From Pseudolabrys sp. (GTDB lineage Bacteria > Pseudomonadota > Alphaproteobacteria > Rhizobiales > Xanthobacteraceae): a DNA stretch of 64,000 nt. How positions within the stretch are numbered: the stretch's first letter is position 1; each line of letters starts with the position of its first letter. The notes under the pieces were generated by a model. That model was given only the letters and a program-made list of their open reading frames with translations. It ran no database searches and was not told the DNA's origin. Positions 20,026 to 28,841 of the stretch are shown in pieces. A program made the position numbers and the translations under genes. The stretch covers positions 62,001 to 126,000 of the forward strand of contig JAFIGS010000014.1 of the NCBI GenBank assembly GCA_017849615.1, written 5' to 3'.

Positions 20026-20586
20026 CTACCTCACCACGCCCGAAATGCAGCACGGCTTCTGCCGCGGCCGGGTGATCTTGTCCTTCAGGAAACAGCGCGC
20101 CGACGCGCCGATATAGCCGGGCCGCACATAGGTCCAGGCCCGGCATTTGTTATCGTCCGTGCAAGCCTGGCCGCAAGCGGCGCCGTTGGCGTCCGCCGGC
20201 ATCTCGAAATCGCGATAGTCGCCCCCAAGACGATCGATGGAAAACTCGGTGGTGCCGAGACGCGGCTCGATGACACCGGCGCCCTTGACCCCTGACACGC
20301 AGCAGGCGTCGTCGTTGCGCGGCGGCACCTTGTTCTTGAGCCAGCAGGTCGCCATCGCATTGGCCGTGCGCGGGTAGGAAAAGCTCCAAGCCAGACAACG
20401 GGAGTCGCGCTCGCAGCGCGCCGCGCAGACCGCGGGGTCGCCGGTCCGGATCTCGAACTTGGAATAGTCGCCGCCGCGCCGGTCGAAGCCGGACTGAGCC
20501 TGCGCCGTTCCGGCCCCCGCTATCGAAACGACAAGCATCGCCAGCAGCCCGGCGGCTCTTGCCAATTTTGTCGGATCGAAAATCAT
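20026..20586 (-). CDS. Secreted protein with two PAN/Apple domains
   Basis: A 186-residue protein with a signal peptide (residues 1-31, ending A-Q-A-Q) and two similar cysteine-rich domains. Each begins with R-x-G-G-D-Y-x-x-F-E and holds C-x3-C, C-x-A-W and a final C-x-L-K or C-F-L-K plus C-C motif. This internal duplication matches PAN_4-type Apple domains, which bind proteins or sugars outside the cytoplasm. No enzymatic part is present. The ligand is unknown. It is divergent from a GT-C glycosyltransferase gene, but a functional link is only a guess. Confidence 0.8.
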   Translation of the reverse strand: MIFDPTKLARAAGLLAMLVVSIAGAGTAQAQSGFDRRGGDYSKFEIRTGDPAVCAARCERDSRCLAWSFSYPRTANAMATCWLKNKVPPRNDDACCVSGVKGAGVIEPRLGTTEFSIDRLGGDYRDFEMPADANGAACGQACTDDNKCRAWTYVRPGYIGASARCFLKDKITRPRQKPCCISGVVR

Positions 20587-20816
20587 GCCGGCCTGCTGTT
20601 CCCGCGCCCCGCGTGAATGCCGGCCGCCGCCCCCCTGCGTTGCCGTGCGGGTGCAGCATGACAGATGCCACAGAACAAGACAAAATCCTCATCACGACGA
20701 TGGGAGGATGTCCTGCCGGGTACCCGCCTGTCGCCGCGGCCGTTCATCACGGCTGGACCGTGCGAGCCAACGCATGGCCAGACGCGAACCTGGCGCCGCG
20801 GCGTCCCGAGGCCCCA

Positions 20817-22490
20817 ATGATGCACGCCTGTACCGAACGCGCATGGACCCCATGGGCGCGCGTGGCGCCGCTGCGCGCCCGGCTGGCCGCGATGGATCGT
20901 TACGATCTCGCCGTCGCCGCGCTGTTCGCGCTGCTGCTGGTGCTGGTCTTCACGACGCTGCATTCCTACGCCATCACCAATGACGAGGACGTCCAGCAGC
21001 GCTACGGCGAGATGATCGTCTCCTACTATGCCAGCGGCTTCAAAGACCGCTCGCTGTTTCACTTCGTCAATCTCTATCTCTATGGCGGCCTGTTCGACGT
21101 CCTGGCGGTGCTGACGCAGCGCCTGCTGCCGTTGATCGACCCCTACACCATCCGTCATGTGCTCTGTGCGCTCATCGGCGTCGGCGGCATCGCCGCCGCC
21201 TGGGCGAGCGCGCGGCTCGTGGCCGGCCCGCGCGCCGCGGCGATCGCCGCCTTCGCGCTGGCGGTGTGCGGGCCGTGGTATGGCTCGATCTTCAATCACA
21301 CCAAGGACATTCCCTTCGCCGCGGCGATGATGGCGGCGACCTTCTTCCTGCTGCGTCTGAGCCGCGACCTGCCACGCCCTCGCCTCGGCGACGTCATCGG
21401 CTTTGGCGTTTTCCTCGGCTGCGCGCTCGGCATCCGCGTGCTCGGCCTGCTGCTGATCGGCTATGTTGCGCTGGCGATCCTCATCAACTGTCCGCGCTGG
21501 CGGGACGACTTCCGCGGCGCGTTCGACTTTTTCGCCCGGTCCGTTGTCGCGCTGCTGCCGGCGTTTCTCATCGGCTACGTCATCATGCTGCTGGCATGGC
21601 CTTGGGCGGCGCTGTCGCCGCTCAACCCCATTCGCGGTCTCATCGATTTCGGCGCCTTTCACTATCAGATCCGCACCCTGCTCAATGGCCAGGTCTATGA
21701 AATGGCCAATGTGCCGCGCTGGTACATCCCGGCTTATCTGCTCTACAAATTGCCGTTGATCATGCTGACCGGCGCGATCGTATCGCTGGGTTTCGTGCTG
21801 TGGCCGCGCAGCGGCAAGTCTGCCCCGGCACAGCGGCGGCGCAACGAGACGCTGCTGCTGGCGGCGGCCGCGCTGTTTCCGGTGCTGTGCCAGGTCATCG
21901 ACCGCGGACCGGCTTTTTGCGGCCTGCGGCACTTTCTGTTCGTGGTGCCGTTGTTCGCGGTGCTGGCCGGCATCGGTTTCGATGCGGCGCTGCGCCATGT
22001 CGCCCTGTGGCAGCCGTGGGCGGCGCGCGCAGCCGCGATCGCCATCGTCGCGGTGCTCACCTGGAACGCCACAACGCTGATCGCGCTGCATCCCTATCAG
22101 TATCTTTTCTACAATCCGCTGGTCGGCGGCCTGCCCGGCGCCTCCGGTCGCTATGAAGGCGACTATTGGGTCACGATCATGCCGGAAGCCGTGACCGACC
22201 TCGAAACCTATGTCGCGAAACTCGACGCCGCCGGCGATCACCCGCAGCGCTATACGGTCGCGGTGTGCGGCGACCGCCTGCCGTTCGAGAAGCAGGCCAA
22301 CAGCCGCCTGCAATGGGTGTCGGACTGGAGCAAGGCCGAGTTCTTCATCGCGCCCACGCACATGAACTGCGACCGCGCGCTCGGCGGCAGCGAGATCGTG
22401 CAGATCAGACGGCTCGGCGTGAAGATCGGCGTCGTGAAGGACCGCCGCGGCCTGCTCATCTCGGAAGTCGCGAGCGGGCCCGAAAATTAA
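20817..22490 (+). CDS. GT-C family membrane glycosyltransferase (ArnT/PMT-like)
   Basis: A polytopic protein of about 557 residues with ten or more hydrophobic helices. The first external loop holds I-T-N-D-E-D-V-Q-Q-R-Y-G-E, the acidic pair expected for GT-C glycosyltransferases that use polyprenyl-phosphate sugars. The C-terminal 120 residues form a soluble domain. The start is uncertain: ATG 20817 or 20820 give the best fit, and in-frame ATG 20658 would add residues lacking any family pattern. The acceptor, perhaps lipid A or a surface glycan, is unknown. Two hairpins follow the stop codon. Confidence 0.8.
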   Translation: MMHACTERAWTPWARVAPLRARLAAMDRYDLAVAALFALLLVLVFTTLHSYAITNDEDVQQRYGEMIVSYYASGFKDRSLFHFVNLYLYGGLFDVLAVLTQRLLPLIDPYTIRHVLCALIGVGGIAAAWASARLVAGPRAAAIAAFALAVCGPWYGSIFNHTKDIPFAAAMMAATFFLLRLSRDLPRPRLGDVIGFGVFLGCALGIRVLGLLLIGYVALAILINCPRWRDDFRGAFDFFARSVVALLPAFLIGYVIMLLAWPWAALSPLNPIRGLIDFGAFHYQIRTLLNGQVYEMANVPRWYIPAYLLYKLPLIMLTGAIVSLGFVLWPRSGKSAPAQRRRNETLLLAAAALFPVLCQVIDRGPAFCGLRHFLFVVPLFAVLAGIGFDAALRHVALWQPWAARAAAIAIVAVLTWNATTLIALHPYQYLFYNPLVGGLPGASGRYEGDYWVTIMPEAVTDLETYVAKLDAAGDHPQRYTVAVCGDRLPFEKQANSRLQWVSDWSKAEFFIAPTHMNCDRALGGSEIVQIRRLGVKIGVVKDRRGLLISEVASGPEN

Positions 22491-22520
22491 AGCGCCCGCC
22501 GGAGGGGCCAGCGGGCGCTT
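22490..22520 (+). terminator. Hairpin directly after the glycosyltransferase stop
   Basis: AAGCGCCCGC and GCGGGCGCTT form a perfect 10-bp stem around an 11-base loop, overlapping the last base of the stop codon. No long T-run follows, so termination may be Rho-assisted or completed at the next hairpin. Confidence 0.55.
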
Positions 22521-22562
22521 GTCGATCCGGCGCGAGAGGGGAATTTCGCGGTGTCGGACCGG

Positions 22563-22590
22563 CGGCCGGTGAGAGGGACCGGCCGTTTAT
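22563..22590 (+). terminator. Second hairpin downstream of the glycosyltransferase gene
   Basis: CGGCCGGT and ACCGGCCG form an 8-bp stem with a seven-base loop, followed by TTTATC. It lies before the convergent DUF1127 gene. Confidence 0.55.
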
Positions 22591-22623
22591 CGGGAGCGCG
22601 ACATCAGGCGCGCTCCATATTCG

Positions 22624-22983
22624 CTAGATCGCCTGCCGCGCCGGCCGGTTGGTCGGCGGACGCTTGAAGGCGGTATTGTCGCCTTCCCAGCTCACGACGC
22701 GGGTGCGGGTGCGATTGATGCGCCGCTCGATGGCGCGCTCCGACAGCAGCGCCGTGGGGTCTTCCCACAGCGGCGCCGAGAAGGCGTCGTTCACGTCGGC
22801 CTGCGTGATGCCGATGTCGGCGAGCATGCGGTGATCGAGGCCGGCCAGCACCTGGGCATCGCGGCGGTGACGGATGGCACGGGCGACGGCTTTGACCGAG
22901 ACGACAGCGAGATTGAGGGCGTTACCCAGAGCCCGGGCCAGGGTACCGGCGGCGAGCGGCAAAACAGGGTATGCGGTCGTCAT
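22624..22983 (-). CDS. DUF1127-domain protein
   Basis: A 119-residue protein with the DUF1127 core L-A-G-L-D-H-R-M-L-A-D-I-G-I-T-Q-A-D-V near the middle, preceded by a basic amphipathic helix and followed by an R-rich tail. DUF1127 proteins are small alphaproteobacterial regulators; several bind RNA or influence phosphate, carbon and small-RNA metabolism. The start is the second ATG of an ATG-ACC-ATG pair because a GGAG site lies six bases upstream of it and abuts the first. It is divergent from a LysR gene whose relatives activate DUF1127 genes. Confidence 0.82.
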   Translation of the reverse strand: MTTAYPVLPLAAGTLARALGNALNLAVVSVKAVARAIRHRRDAQVLAGLDHRMLADIGITQADVNDAFSAPLWEDPTALLSERAIERRINRTRTRVVSWEGDNTAFKRPPTNRPARQAI

Positions 22984-23193
22984 GGTCATCTCCGTTTCCT
23001 ACACACGATCAAGGCGTTAATCGCCCGGACCGGGCCGGCGGGCCACCCGGTTCCTGCACCTGAGTCCCTATCGGCAGGATCAATATGCGCTTGCGGTATT
23101 GATTAGTGAAACGAATGTTTTTAATCTGACCAATCAGGATCGCTGATATGAAGCCGCCGGGACGAAAATCCCGTGATTTGCAGGGAGTCACTC

Positions 23194-24075
23194 ATGACCG
23201 CATTGCTCGACGCCGACCAGCTCCGCACATTCATCGCCATCGCGGAGACCGGCAGCTTCACCAAGGCAGCCGAGGTCGTGAACAAGACGCAGTCCGCCGT
23301 GTCGATGCAGATGAAGCGGCTGGAAGAACGGCTCGACCGCCCGGTGTTCGTGCGCGACGGCCGCGCCTCCAAGCTGACCGAGGACGGCCAGCGCCTGCTC
23401 GACTACGCGCGGCGCATCATCAAGCTGAACCTCGAGACCATCGCGGCCTTCGGCGACGAAGAACTGTCCGGCCGCGTGCGGCTCGGCGTGCCGGACGATT
23501 ACGCCGACCGCTATCTGCCCGAGATCATGGCGCGGTTCTCGCGCGCCTATCCCGGCGTCGAGCTGTCGGTGATCTGCGAGCCGTCGTCCGATCTGTGGGA
23601 ACGCATCGACGCCAACGAGATCGATCTCGCCATCGTCACCAATTGCGAGTCACAGCGCGCCGCCGAGACCTTCCGCCGCGAGCGGCTGCTGTGGGTGACG
23701 TCGAACCGTCACGCCGCGCACACCGAGGAGACCGTGCCGCTGGCGCTCGGCCGGCCGACCTGCGCCTGGCGCCGCACCGCCATCGAACGGCTCGACACGA
23801 TGGGCCGGCCGTATCGCCTGCTCTATTCGAGTTCGAATGCCGGCGCGGTGGCCGCCGCCGTGCTGTCCGGACTGGCCGTGTCGGTGCTCGCCGAGTCGGG
23901 GCTGCGCCCCGGCATGCGCGTGCTGACGCCGGCCGACGGCTATCCGGATCTGCCGAGTTGCCAGATCGGGCTGGTGCGCAACGCGCATGAAAGCTCGACC
24001 TTGGCCAATGCGCTGGCCGAGCACATCATCTCCTCGCTCGACAACCTGTCGGAAGCGGCGATTGCGGCGGAGTAA
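23194..24075 (+). CDS. LysR-family regulator (VtlR/LsrB-like)
   Basis: A 293-residue LysR protein. The winged helix begins L-L-D-A-D-Q-L-R-T-F-I-A-I-A-E-T-G-S-F-T-K-A-A and continues K-T-Q-S-A-V-S-M-Q-M-K-R-L-E-E-R-L. This is the pattern I associate with the VtlR/LsrB subgroup of alphaproteobacteria. The ATG at 23194 is preceded by GGGAG at a six-base spacing. In Brucella and Agrobacterium, VtlR activates an AbcR small RNA and small DUF1127 genes. The divergent DUF1127 gene here fits that theme. The subgroup assignment is from memory of motifs, not a search. Confidence 0.88.
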   Translation: MTALLDADQLRTFIAIAETGSFTKAAEVVNKTQSAVSMQMKRLEERLDRPVFVRDGRASKLTEDGQRLLDYARRIIKLNLETIAAFGDEELSGRVRLGVPDDYADRYLPEIMARFSRAYPGVELSVICEPSSDLWERIDANEIDLAIVTNCESQRAAETFRRERLLWVTSNRHAAHTEETVPLALGRPTCAWRRTAIERLDTMGRPYRLLYSSSNAGAVAAAVLSGLAVSVLAESGLRPGMRVLTPADGYPDLPSCQIGLVRNAHESSTLANALAEHIISSLDNLSEAAIAAE

Positions 24076-24080
24076 GCGCG

Positions 24081-25016
24081 CTATCGTTTCGGCGCGCGCA
24101 GGATGAGCACATTGCCGAGCAGGACGGCGGCGAGGCCGCATACCGCCAGCAGGCTCCAGCGATAGTCCTCGGCGAAGGTCGAGACGATGAGCGCGACCAC
24201 GGGATACATGACCGTGGTGTAGCCGGTGCGCGCCGCGCCGATGCGCCCGAGCAAGGTGAAATAGACGCCGAAGGCGACGAACGAGCCGATGACCGACAGA
24301 TAGGCGAGACCTCCGAGATAGGTGACGCTCAAGTCGATTGTGAAGGTCTCGCCGCGCGCCAGCACCACCAGACTCACGATGAGGATGCCGTACGTCATTC
24401 CCCATGCCGCCGAGGCGAACACCGGCAGGCGCCGCCGCTGCGCCGCGACGGAGATCATGTTGGCGATGCAAAACGACAAAGTGCCGCCAAGCGCCAGCAG
24501 CAGTCCGAGCATGGCCGTGCTGTTAAAACTGATGCCGCCCAATTCCGGATAAAACATCGCCGCGACGCCGCCGACGCCGAGGATGCCGCCGGCGACGGCG
24601 CGACGCTCGATCCGCGCGCCCAGCACCAGCGCGCCGAGAACGACATTGCCGACCGACGCCAGCGAAAAGGCGATCGACAGCAGGCCGGACGCGACATACT
24701 GGGCGGCATGGTAGAAGAGGATGAAGTTCGTCGAGAAGATGCCGGCGCCGAGGCCGACGAAGTAGAGATGATCGGCGAAGGGAAAGCGCAGGGGTTCGCC
24801 ACGCGCCGCCGCCAGCACGAACATCAGCGGCGCCGCGATGGCGAAGCGCCAGACCACCGAAACTTCCGGCGCGACGGCGCCGACCTGGTAATGCATCGCG
24901 ATCCAGGACAAGCCCCAGACCAGCACGGAAGTGCCGTAAAGAGCATAGTCCAGCGGCGACAGCGCCCGCGTATTGGGATCGCGGCTCTGAACGGATTTGT
25001 CGGCTTGTTGCGGCAT
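24081..25016 (-). CDS. EamA/DMT-family transporter, copy 1
   Basis: A 311-residue ten-helix membrane protein with two EamA repeats. It has the conserved first helix Y-G-T-S-V-L-V-W-G-L-S-W-I-A-M-H-Y-Q-V, the P-E-V-S-V-V-W-R-F motif and the repeat-2 G-G-L-A-Y-L-S-V-I-G-S-F segment. The substrate of this drug/metabolite transporter group (often amino acids or nucleosides) is unknown. The ATG at 25016 gives the family-type start; the longer frame shadows the neighbouring gene. It is a tandem paralogue of the next gene with which it shares most motifs. Confidence 0.9.
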   Translation of the reverse strand: MPQQADKSVQSRDPNTRALSPLDYALYGTSVLVWGLSWIAMHYQVGAVAPEVSVVWRFAIAAPLMFVLAAARGEPLRFPFADHLYFVGLGAGIFSTNFILFYHAAQYVASGLLSIAFSLASVGNVVLGALVLGARIERRAVAGGILGVGGVAAMFYPELGGISFNSTAMLGLLLALGGTLSFCIANMISVAAQRRRLPVFASAAWGMTYGILIVSLVVLARGETFTIDLSVTYLGGLAYLSVIGSFVAFGVYFTLLGRIGAARTGYTTVMYPVVALIVSTFAEDYRWSLLAVCGLAAVLLGNVLILRAPKR

Positions 25017-25089
25017 TTCGGACCGTTTCGATATCACGACGGCTTCGCTTGTGCCTCCGAAGGCGTGGCCGCACAACCCGATTTCAGCA

Positions 25090-26016
25090 TCACGCAGGCC
25101 GCGGCCGCAGCACGAGGAACACGCCGACCATGACGCTGACAAGGCCGAAGGCGGCGAGCGGCGTCCAGCGATAGCCCTCGAGCACGGTCGAAGCGGCCAG
25201 CGCGACCACCGGATAGAGCACGGTTGAATAGCCGGCGCGCGCCGGGCCGATGCGACCCAGCAGCGTGAAATAGATGGCAAAACCGGCGAACGATCCGAGC
25301 AGACTGATATAGCCCAGCGAAATCAGATAAGACGGGCGCCAATCAATGATGAAGCTGGCGCCTTTCACGAAGGCCACCACGGCGATCAGCGTGGTGCCAT
25401 AGGCCATTGCCCAGGCCAGCGTGGGGACGACCGGCAGCTTGCGGCGCTGCGCGGCGAGAGAGACCATGTTGCCGGCGCAGAACGACAAGGTCCCCAGCAG
25501 TCCGAGAATGAAGCCGAGGACCGCGCCGCCTTCGAGCCGCAGTTCCTGCACTTCCGGATAGAACATGGCGGCGACGCCGGCCACGCCGAACAGGCCGCCG
25601 ATGACGACGCGGCTCTGGATGCGGGTGCGGAAGAAGATGGCGCCCAGCGCAACATTGAAGATGGCGGCGAGCGTGAATTCGATCGACAACAGCCCCGACG
25701 GCACGTGCATCGCCGCGTAGTAGAAGAGCAGATAGTTCATCGAGAACACGGTCAGGCCGAGGCCCGCGAAGTAGGCGTGGTCGATCAGGCGGTAACGAAG
25801 GCTCTCGCCGCGCACCAGCGCGAACGCGAACATCATCGGCGTCGCGATCAGATAGCGCCAGACGATCGAGACCTCGGGCGCAACCACGCCGACCTGAAAG
25901 TGCATGGCGATCCAGGACAGGCCCCAGATCAGCACCGACGTCGAATAGAGGCCGTAATCCAGCGGCGTCATCGCGTTCGCATATGACACGGAATTCGGTT
26001 TGCTGGATTGGGACAT
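25090..26016 (-). CDS. EamA/DMT-family transporter, copy 2
   Basis: A 308-residue ten-helix protein, clearly paralogous to copy 1. Both share L-D-Y-x-L-Y-x-T-S-V-L-x-W-G-L-S-W-I-A-M-H near the N-terminus, P-E-V-S-x-V-W-R, a central A-A-M-F-Y-P-E and the late F-T-L-L-G-R-I-G. The two genes are 73 bases apart in the same direction, so they arose by tandem duplication and then diverged. The substrate is unknown. Confidence 0.9.
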   Translation of the reverse strand: MSQSSKPNSVSYANAMTPLDYGLYSTSVLIWGLSWIAMHFQVGVVAPEVSIVWRYLIATPMMFAFALVRGESLRYRLIDHAYFAGLGLTVFSMNYLLFYYAAMHVPSGLLSIEFTLAAIFNVALGAIFFRTRIQSRVVIGGLFGVAGVAAMFYPEVQELRLEGGAVLGFILGLLGTLSFCAGNMVSLAAQRRKLPVVPTLAWAMAYGTTLIAVVAFVKGASFIIDWRPSYLISLGYISLLGSFAGFAIYFTLLGRIGPARAGYSTVLYPVVALAASTVLEGYRWTPLAAFGLVSVMVGVFLVLRPRPA

Positions 26017-26112
26017 CAGGCTCGGGCCTTACGGCAAGGGCCCGATTCTTGTGCCGATTTCAACGCCGTTCGGCAACCCGCACGCGGCGATAACGGTCAT
26101 GAGCGACGACTC

Positions 26113-26583
26113 TCAGCAGATATCGGCCGCCGTGGCGCCGAGCACGCGCACCAGATCCGCCGGCGCCAGTTCCACCTGCAGGCCGCGGCGGCCGCCGTTG
26201 CAGAGAATGGTCGGGAATTGCAGCGCCGACTGGTCGATGAAAGCCCGCGCCCGCTTCTTTTGGCCGAATGGCGAAATGCCGCCGACATGATAGCCGGTGA
26301 TGCGCTCGGCTTCGGGCGCGCCGAGCATGGCCGCGCTTTTCGCCCCGGCCGCCGCGGCCAGGCGCTTCAAATTCACTTCCTTGTCCGACGGCGCCAGCAC
26401 GCAGGCGACGTCGTTGCCGGCCTTGGCCATCAAGGTCTTGAGCAGCCGCGCCGGCTCGATGCCAAGCGCCTCGGCCGCCTGCATGCCGATGCGTTCCGCG
26501 TTCGGATCGTACTCGTATTCGTGGAGCTTGAAGGCCACCTTGGCCTTTTCGAGCGCGACCGTCGCGGGCGTGGATTTGGCCAT
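26113..26583 (-). CDS. ybaK: YbaK-type Cys-tRNA(Pro) deacylase
   Basis: A 156-residue YbaK/EbsC-fold protein that hydrolyses Cys-tRNA(Pro) misacylated by prolyl-tRNA synthetase. Visible family features are the early H-E-Y-E-Y-D segment, K-T-L-M-A-K-A-G-N-D as the substrate lysine region, V-L-A-P-S-D-K-E-V-N-L-K-R, and the G-G-I-S-P-F-G-Q-K-K motif with a final G-G-R-R-G-L-Q-V-E-L. The ATG at 26583 is preceded by a GAGGCAGAG site. A palindromic repeat lies just upstream of it. Confidence 0.92.
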   Translation of the reverse strand: MAKSTPATVALEKAKVAFKLHEYEYDPNAERIGMQAAEALGIEPARLLKTLMAKAGNDVACVLAPSDKEVNLKRLAAAAGAKSAAMLGAPEAERITGYHVGGISPFGQKKRARAFIDQSALQFPTILCNGGRRGLQVELAPADLVRVLGATAADIC

Positions 26584-26590
26584 CTCTGCC

Positions 26591-26718
26591 TCGTGTCCCG
26601 GACGCGGCGCAGCGCGCCAGCGGTGCACCGCAGATCCGGGACCTATTCACGTTCGAGATTTCATGGGTCCCGGTTCTGCAGCGCACGACTTCGTCCTGCG
26701 CTGCGCCCGCGACACGAG
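26591..26718. repeat. Intergenic palindromic repeat, family D (copy 1)
   Basis: Outer ends CTCGTGTCCCG and CGCGACACGAG are near-perfect inverted copies, with inner ATCCGGGACC and GGGTCCCGGTTC arms forming a second inverted pair. The whole unit could fold into a long cruciform. A clear relative lies at 50386-50513. It separates the ybaK and gshA genes. Confidence 0.8.
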
Positions 26719-26722
26719 TCCC

Positions 26723-28093
26723 TCAATACATATACTCATCGTAGATGCGGTCGACATTGCCGCCCCACTCGCCGTGGTACTTCTCCAGAAGCTCCTCGGC
26801 CGGCGTGATGCCGCGCGCGACCGATTCCTCGAGCGGACGCAGATAGCGCGTCTCGTCGCGGCCGTTGCGGTCGAGCCTTTTGCGGCGGGCAAGACCCCGC
26901 GCCGCAATGCGCAAGGTTTCCTGGGCCAAAGTCAGCATGTTGCGGCCGCGAATTTCGGCCCGAAAGCCGAGCCTGGGCACGTCGTCGCGCAGCTTCTGGC
27001 GCTCCTGCGCGGTCCAGTCCTTGACCATCTGCCAGCAGGCGTCGAGCGCGTCGTCGTCATAGAAAATGCCGACCCAGTAGGCCGACAAAGACGGCAGCCG
27101 CCGCCACGGGCCGCCATCGGCGCCGCGCATTTCGAGATAACGCTTGAGACGCACCTCGGGGAAGATGGTCGAGAGGTGATTGGCCCAGTCCGAGATGGTC
27201 GGGCGCTCACCCGGCATGGTGTCGAGCCTGCCGGCGAAGAAATCGCGGAACGACTTGCCGGAGACGTCGATGTACCTGTCGCCGCGCTTGACGAAATACA
27301 TCGGCACGTCGAGGGCGTAATCGACATAGCGCTCGAAGCCCATGCCGTCCTCGAAGGCGAAGGGAATCATGCCGGCGCGGTTGTTGTCGGTGTCGCGCCA
27401 GATCTCGGATCGCGCCGACAGGTAGCCGTTCAGCTTGCCTTCGGTGAACGGCGAGTTCGCGAACAGCGCGGTGGCGACCGGCTGCAGCGCCAGCGACACG
27501 CGCAGCTTCTTGACCATGTCGGCTTCGGAGGCGAAGTCGAGATTCGATTGCACCGTGCAGGTGCGATACATCATGTCGAGGCCGCGCGTGCCGACCTTCG
27601 GCATGTAGTTCGTCATGATCTTGTAGCGGCCCTTGGGCATCACCGGCATGTCCGCGCGGCTCCAAGTGGGAGTCATTCCCAGCCCGATGAAGCCGAGGCC
27701 GAGCGGCTTGGCGACTTCGCGCACCTGCGCCAGATGCGCGAACAGTTCGGCGGCGGTCTGGTGCACATTGTCGAAAGGCGCGCCGGACAGTTCGAACTGG
27801 CCGCCCGGCTCCAGCGAAATCGCGCCGCCGCCGGTGACGTCAAACATGCCGATGATGTTCTCGCCTTCCATGATCGGCTCCCAGCCGAGCAGGCCGTGCA
27901 TGCCGTCGAGCAGCGCGCGGATCGACCGCGGCCCGGCATAAGGCACGGGCTTGTGATCCTTCAGCGTGAAGACGAACTTCTCGTGCTCGGTGCCGACGCG
28001 GAACTCGGTTTTCGGCTTGCAGCCTGCCTCGAGCCAGGCGACGAGTTCGTCGCGCGTCTCGAGGGGAGTCATGTCGATCTGGTCGCGCGCCAT
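26723..28093 (-). CDS. gshA: Glutamate-cysteine ligase (plant/alphaproteobacterial type)
   Basis: First enzyme of glutathione synthesis: ATP-dependent joining of glutamate and cysteine. The 456-residue protein matches the plant-type GCS2 family used by alphaproteobacteria, with R-V-G-T-E-H-E-K-F near residue 33, E-P-G-G-Q-F-E-L-S-G-A, M-P-K-G-R-Y-K-I-M and a central M-Y-R-T-C-T-V-Q-S-N-L-D. The C-terminus D-R-I-Y-D-E-Y-M-Y is typical. An alternative ATG lies seven codons downstream. It ends four bases from a family D repeat. Its placement upstream of arsenic genes may be incidental, although glutathione supports arsenic detoxification. Confidence 0.93.
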   Translation of the reverse strand: MARDQIDMTPLETRDELVAWLEAGCKPKTEFRVGTEHEKFVFTLKDHKPVPYAGPRSIRALLDGMHGLLGWEPIMEGENIIGMFDVTGGGAISLEPGGQFELSGAPFDNVHQTAAELFAHLAQVREVAKPLGLGFIGLGMTPTWSRADMPVMPKGRYKIMTNYMPKVGTRGLDMMYRTCTVQSNLDFASEADMVKKLRVSLALQPVATALFANSPFTEGKLNGYLSARSEIWRDTDNNRAGMIPFAFEDGMGFERYVDYALDVPMYFVKRGDRYIDVSGKSFRDFFAGRLDTMPGERPTISDWANHLSTIFPEVRLKRYLEMRGADGGPWRRLPSLSAYWVGIFYDDDALDACWQMVKDWTAQERQKLRDDVPRLGFRAEIRGRNMLTLAQETLRIAARGLARRKRLDRNGRDETRYLRPLEESVARGITPAEELLEKYHGEWGGNVDRIYDEYMY

Positions 28094-28160
28094 CAGGTCA
28101 GGTCCGGCAAATGGGCCGCGAACTAACCATGCGGCGAGGCAAAGGGCAATGCGGGCGACG

Positions 28161-28841
28161 TCAGGCGGCTACGGCGTTTTCGCGGGGCCATAGCAGGCGA
28201 GCCGCGGCGACCGCGACCAGCATGCCCGCAAGTTGGGCAAGGATAAAAGCCGGCACGCCGGCCGGCGCGATACCGGCAAAGGTGTCGGACAGCGCCCGCG
28301 CGATCGTGACCGCCGGATTGGCGAATGACGTCGAGGCGGTGAACCAGTAAGCCGCCGTGATGTAGAGGCCGACCGCATAAGGCACGGCCATCGGCGCCCG
28401 CGCGAGGCCGCCGAAGATCGTCAGCAGCAGGCCGAAGGTGGCGACCGTTTCGGCGAACCATTGCGGCGGACCGGAGCGGATTTTCATCGACAGCTGGATC
28501 AGCGGCAGATCGAACATGGCATGCGCGGCCAGGACACCGATGACGCCGCCGATGATCTGCGCCGCGATGTAGGGAAACACATCGCCACGGTCGAACTCAC
28601 CGCGCAAGGCGAAAGCCAGGGTCACCGCCGGATTGAAATGCGCGCCCGACACGGGGCCGAAGACCAGGATCAAAACGACGAGCATCGCGCCGGTCGGCAA
28701 CGTGTTGCCGAGAAGGGCGAGCGCCACGTTTCCGCCGGCGATGCTGTCGGCCATGATGCCGGAGCCGACCACGGCCGCCAGCAGAAACGCGCTGCCGAGC
28801 GCTTCGGCGAACAGGCGGCGCGAGAGAGGCGCTTTGCTCAC
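28161..28841 (-). CDS. aqpS: Aquaglyceroporin of the arsenic operon (AqpS-like)
   Basis: A 226-residue MIP channel with six helices and both NPA boxes: H-F-N-P-A-V-T-L-A and F-A-N-P-A-V-T-I-A-R. The GTG start overlaps the arsC stop (GTGA), so the two are translationally coupled. In Sinorhizobium meliloti the analogous AqpS lets the arsenite made by ArsC flow out of the cell in place of an ArsB pump. No arsB or acr3 gene is visible here, which supports the same downhill-efflux scheme. Arsenite specificity is inferred from the operon. Confidence 0.9.
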   Translation of the reverse strand: MSKAPLSRRLFAEALGSAFLLAAVVGSGIMADSIAGGNVALALLGNTLPTGAMLVVLILVFGPVSGAHFNPAVTLAFALRGEFDRGDVFPYIAAQIIGGVIGVLAAHAMFDLPLIQLSMKIRSGPPQWFAETVATFGLLLTIFGGLARAPMAVPYAVGLYITAAYWFTASTSFANPAVTIARALSDTFAGIAPAGVPAFILAQLAGMLVAVAAARLLWPRENAVAA

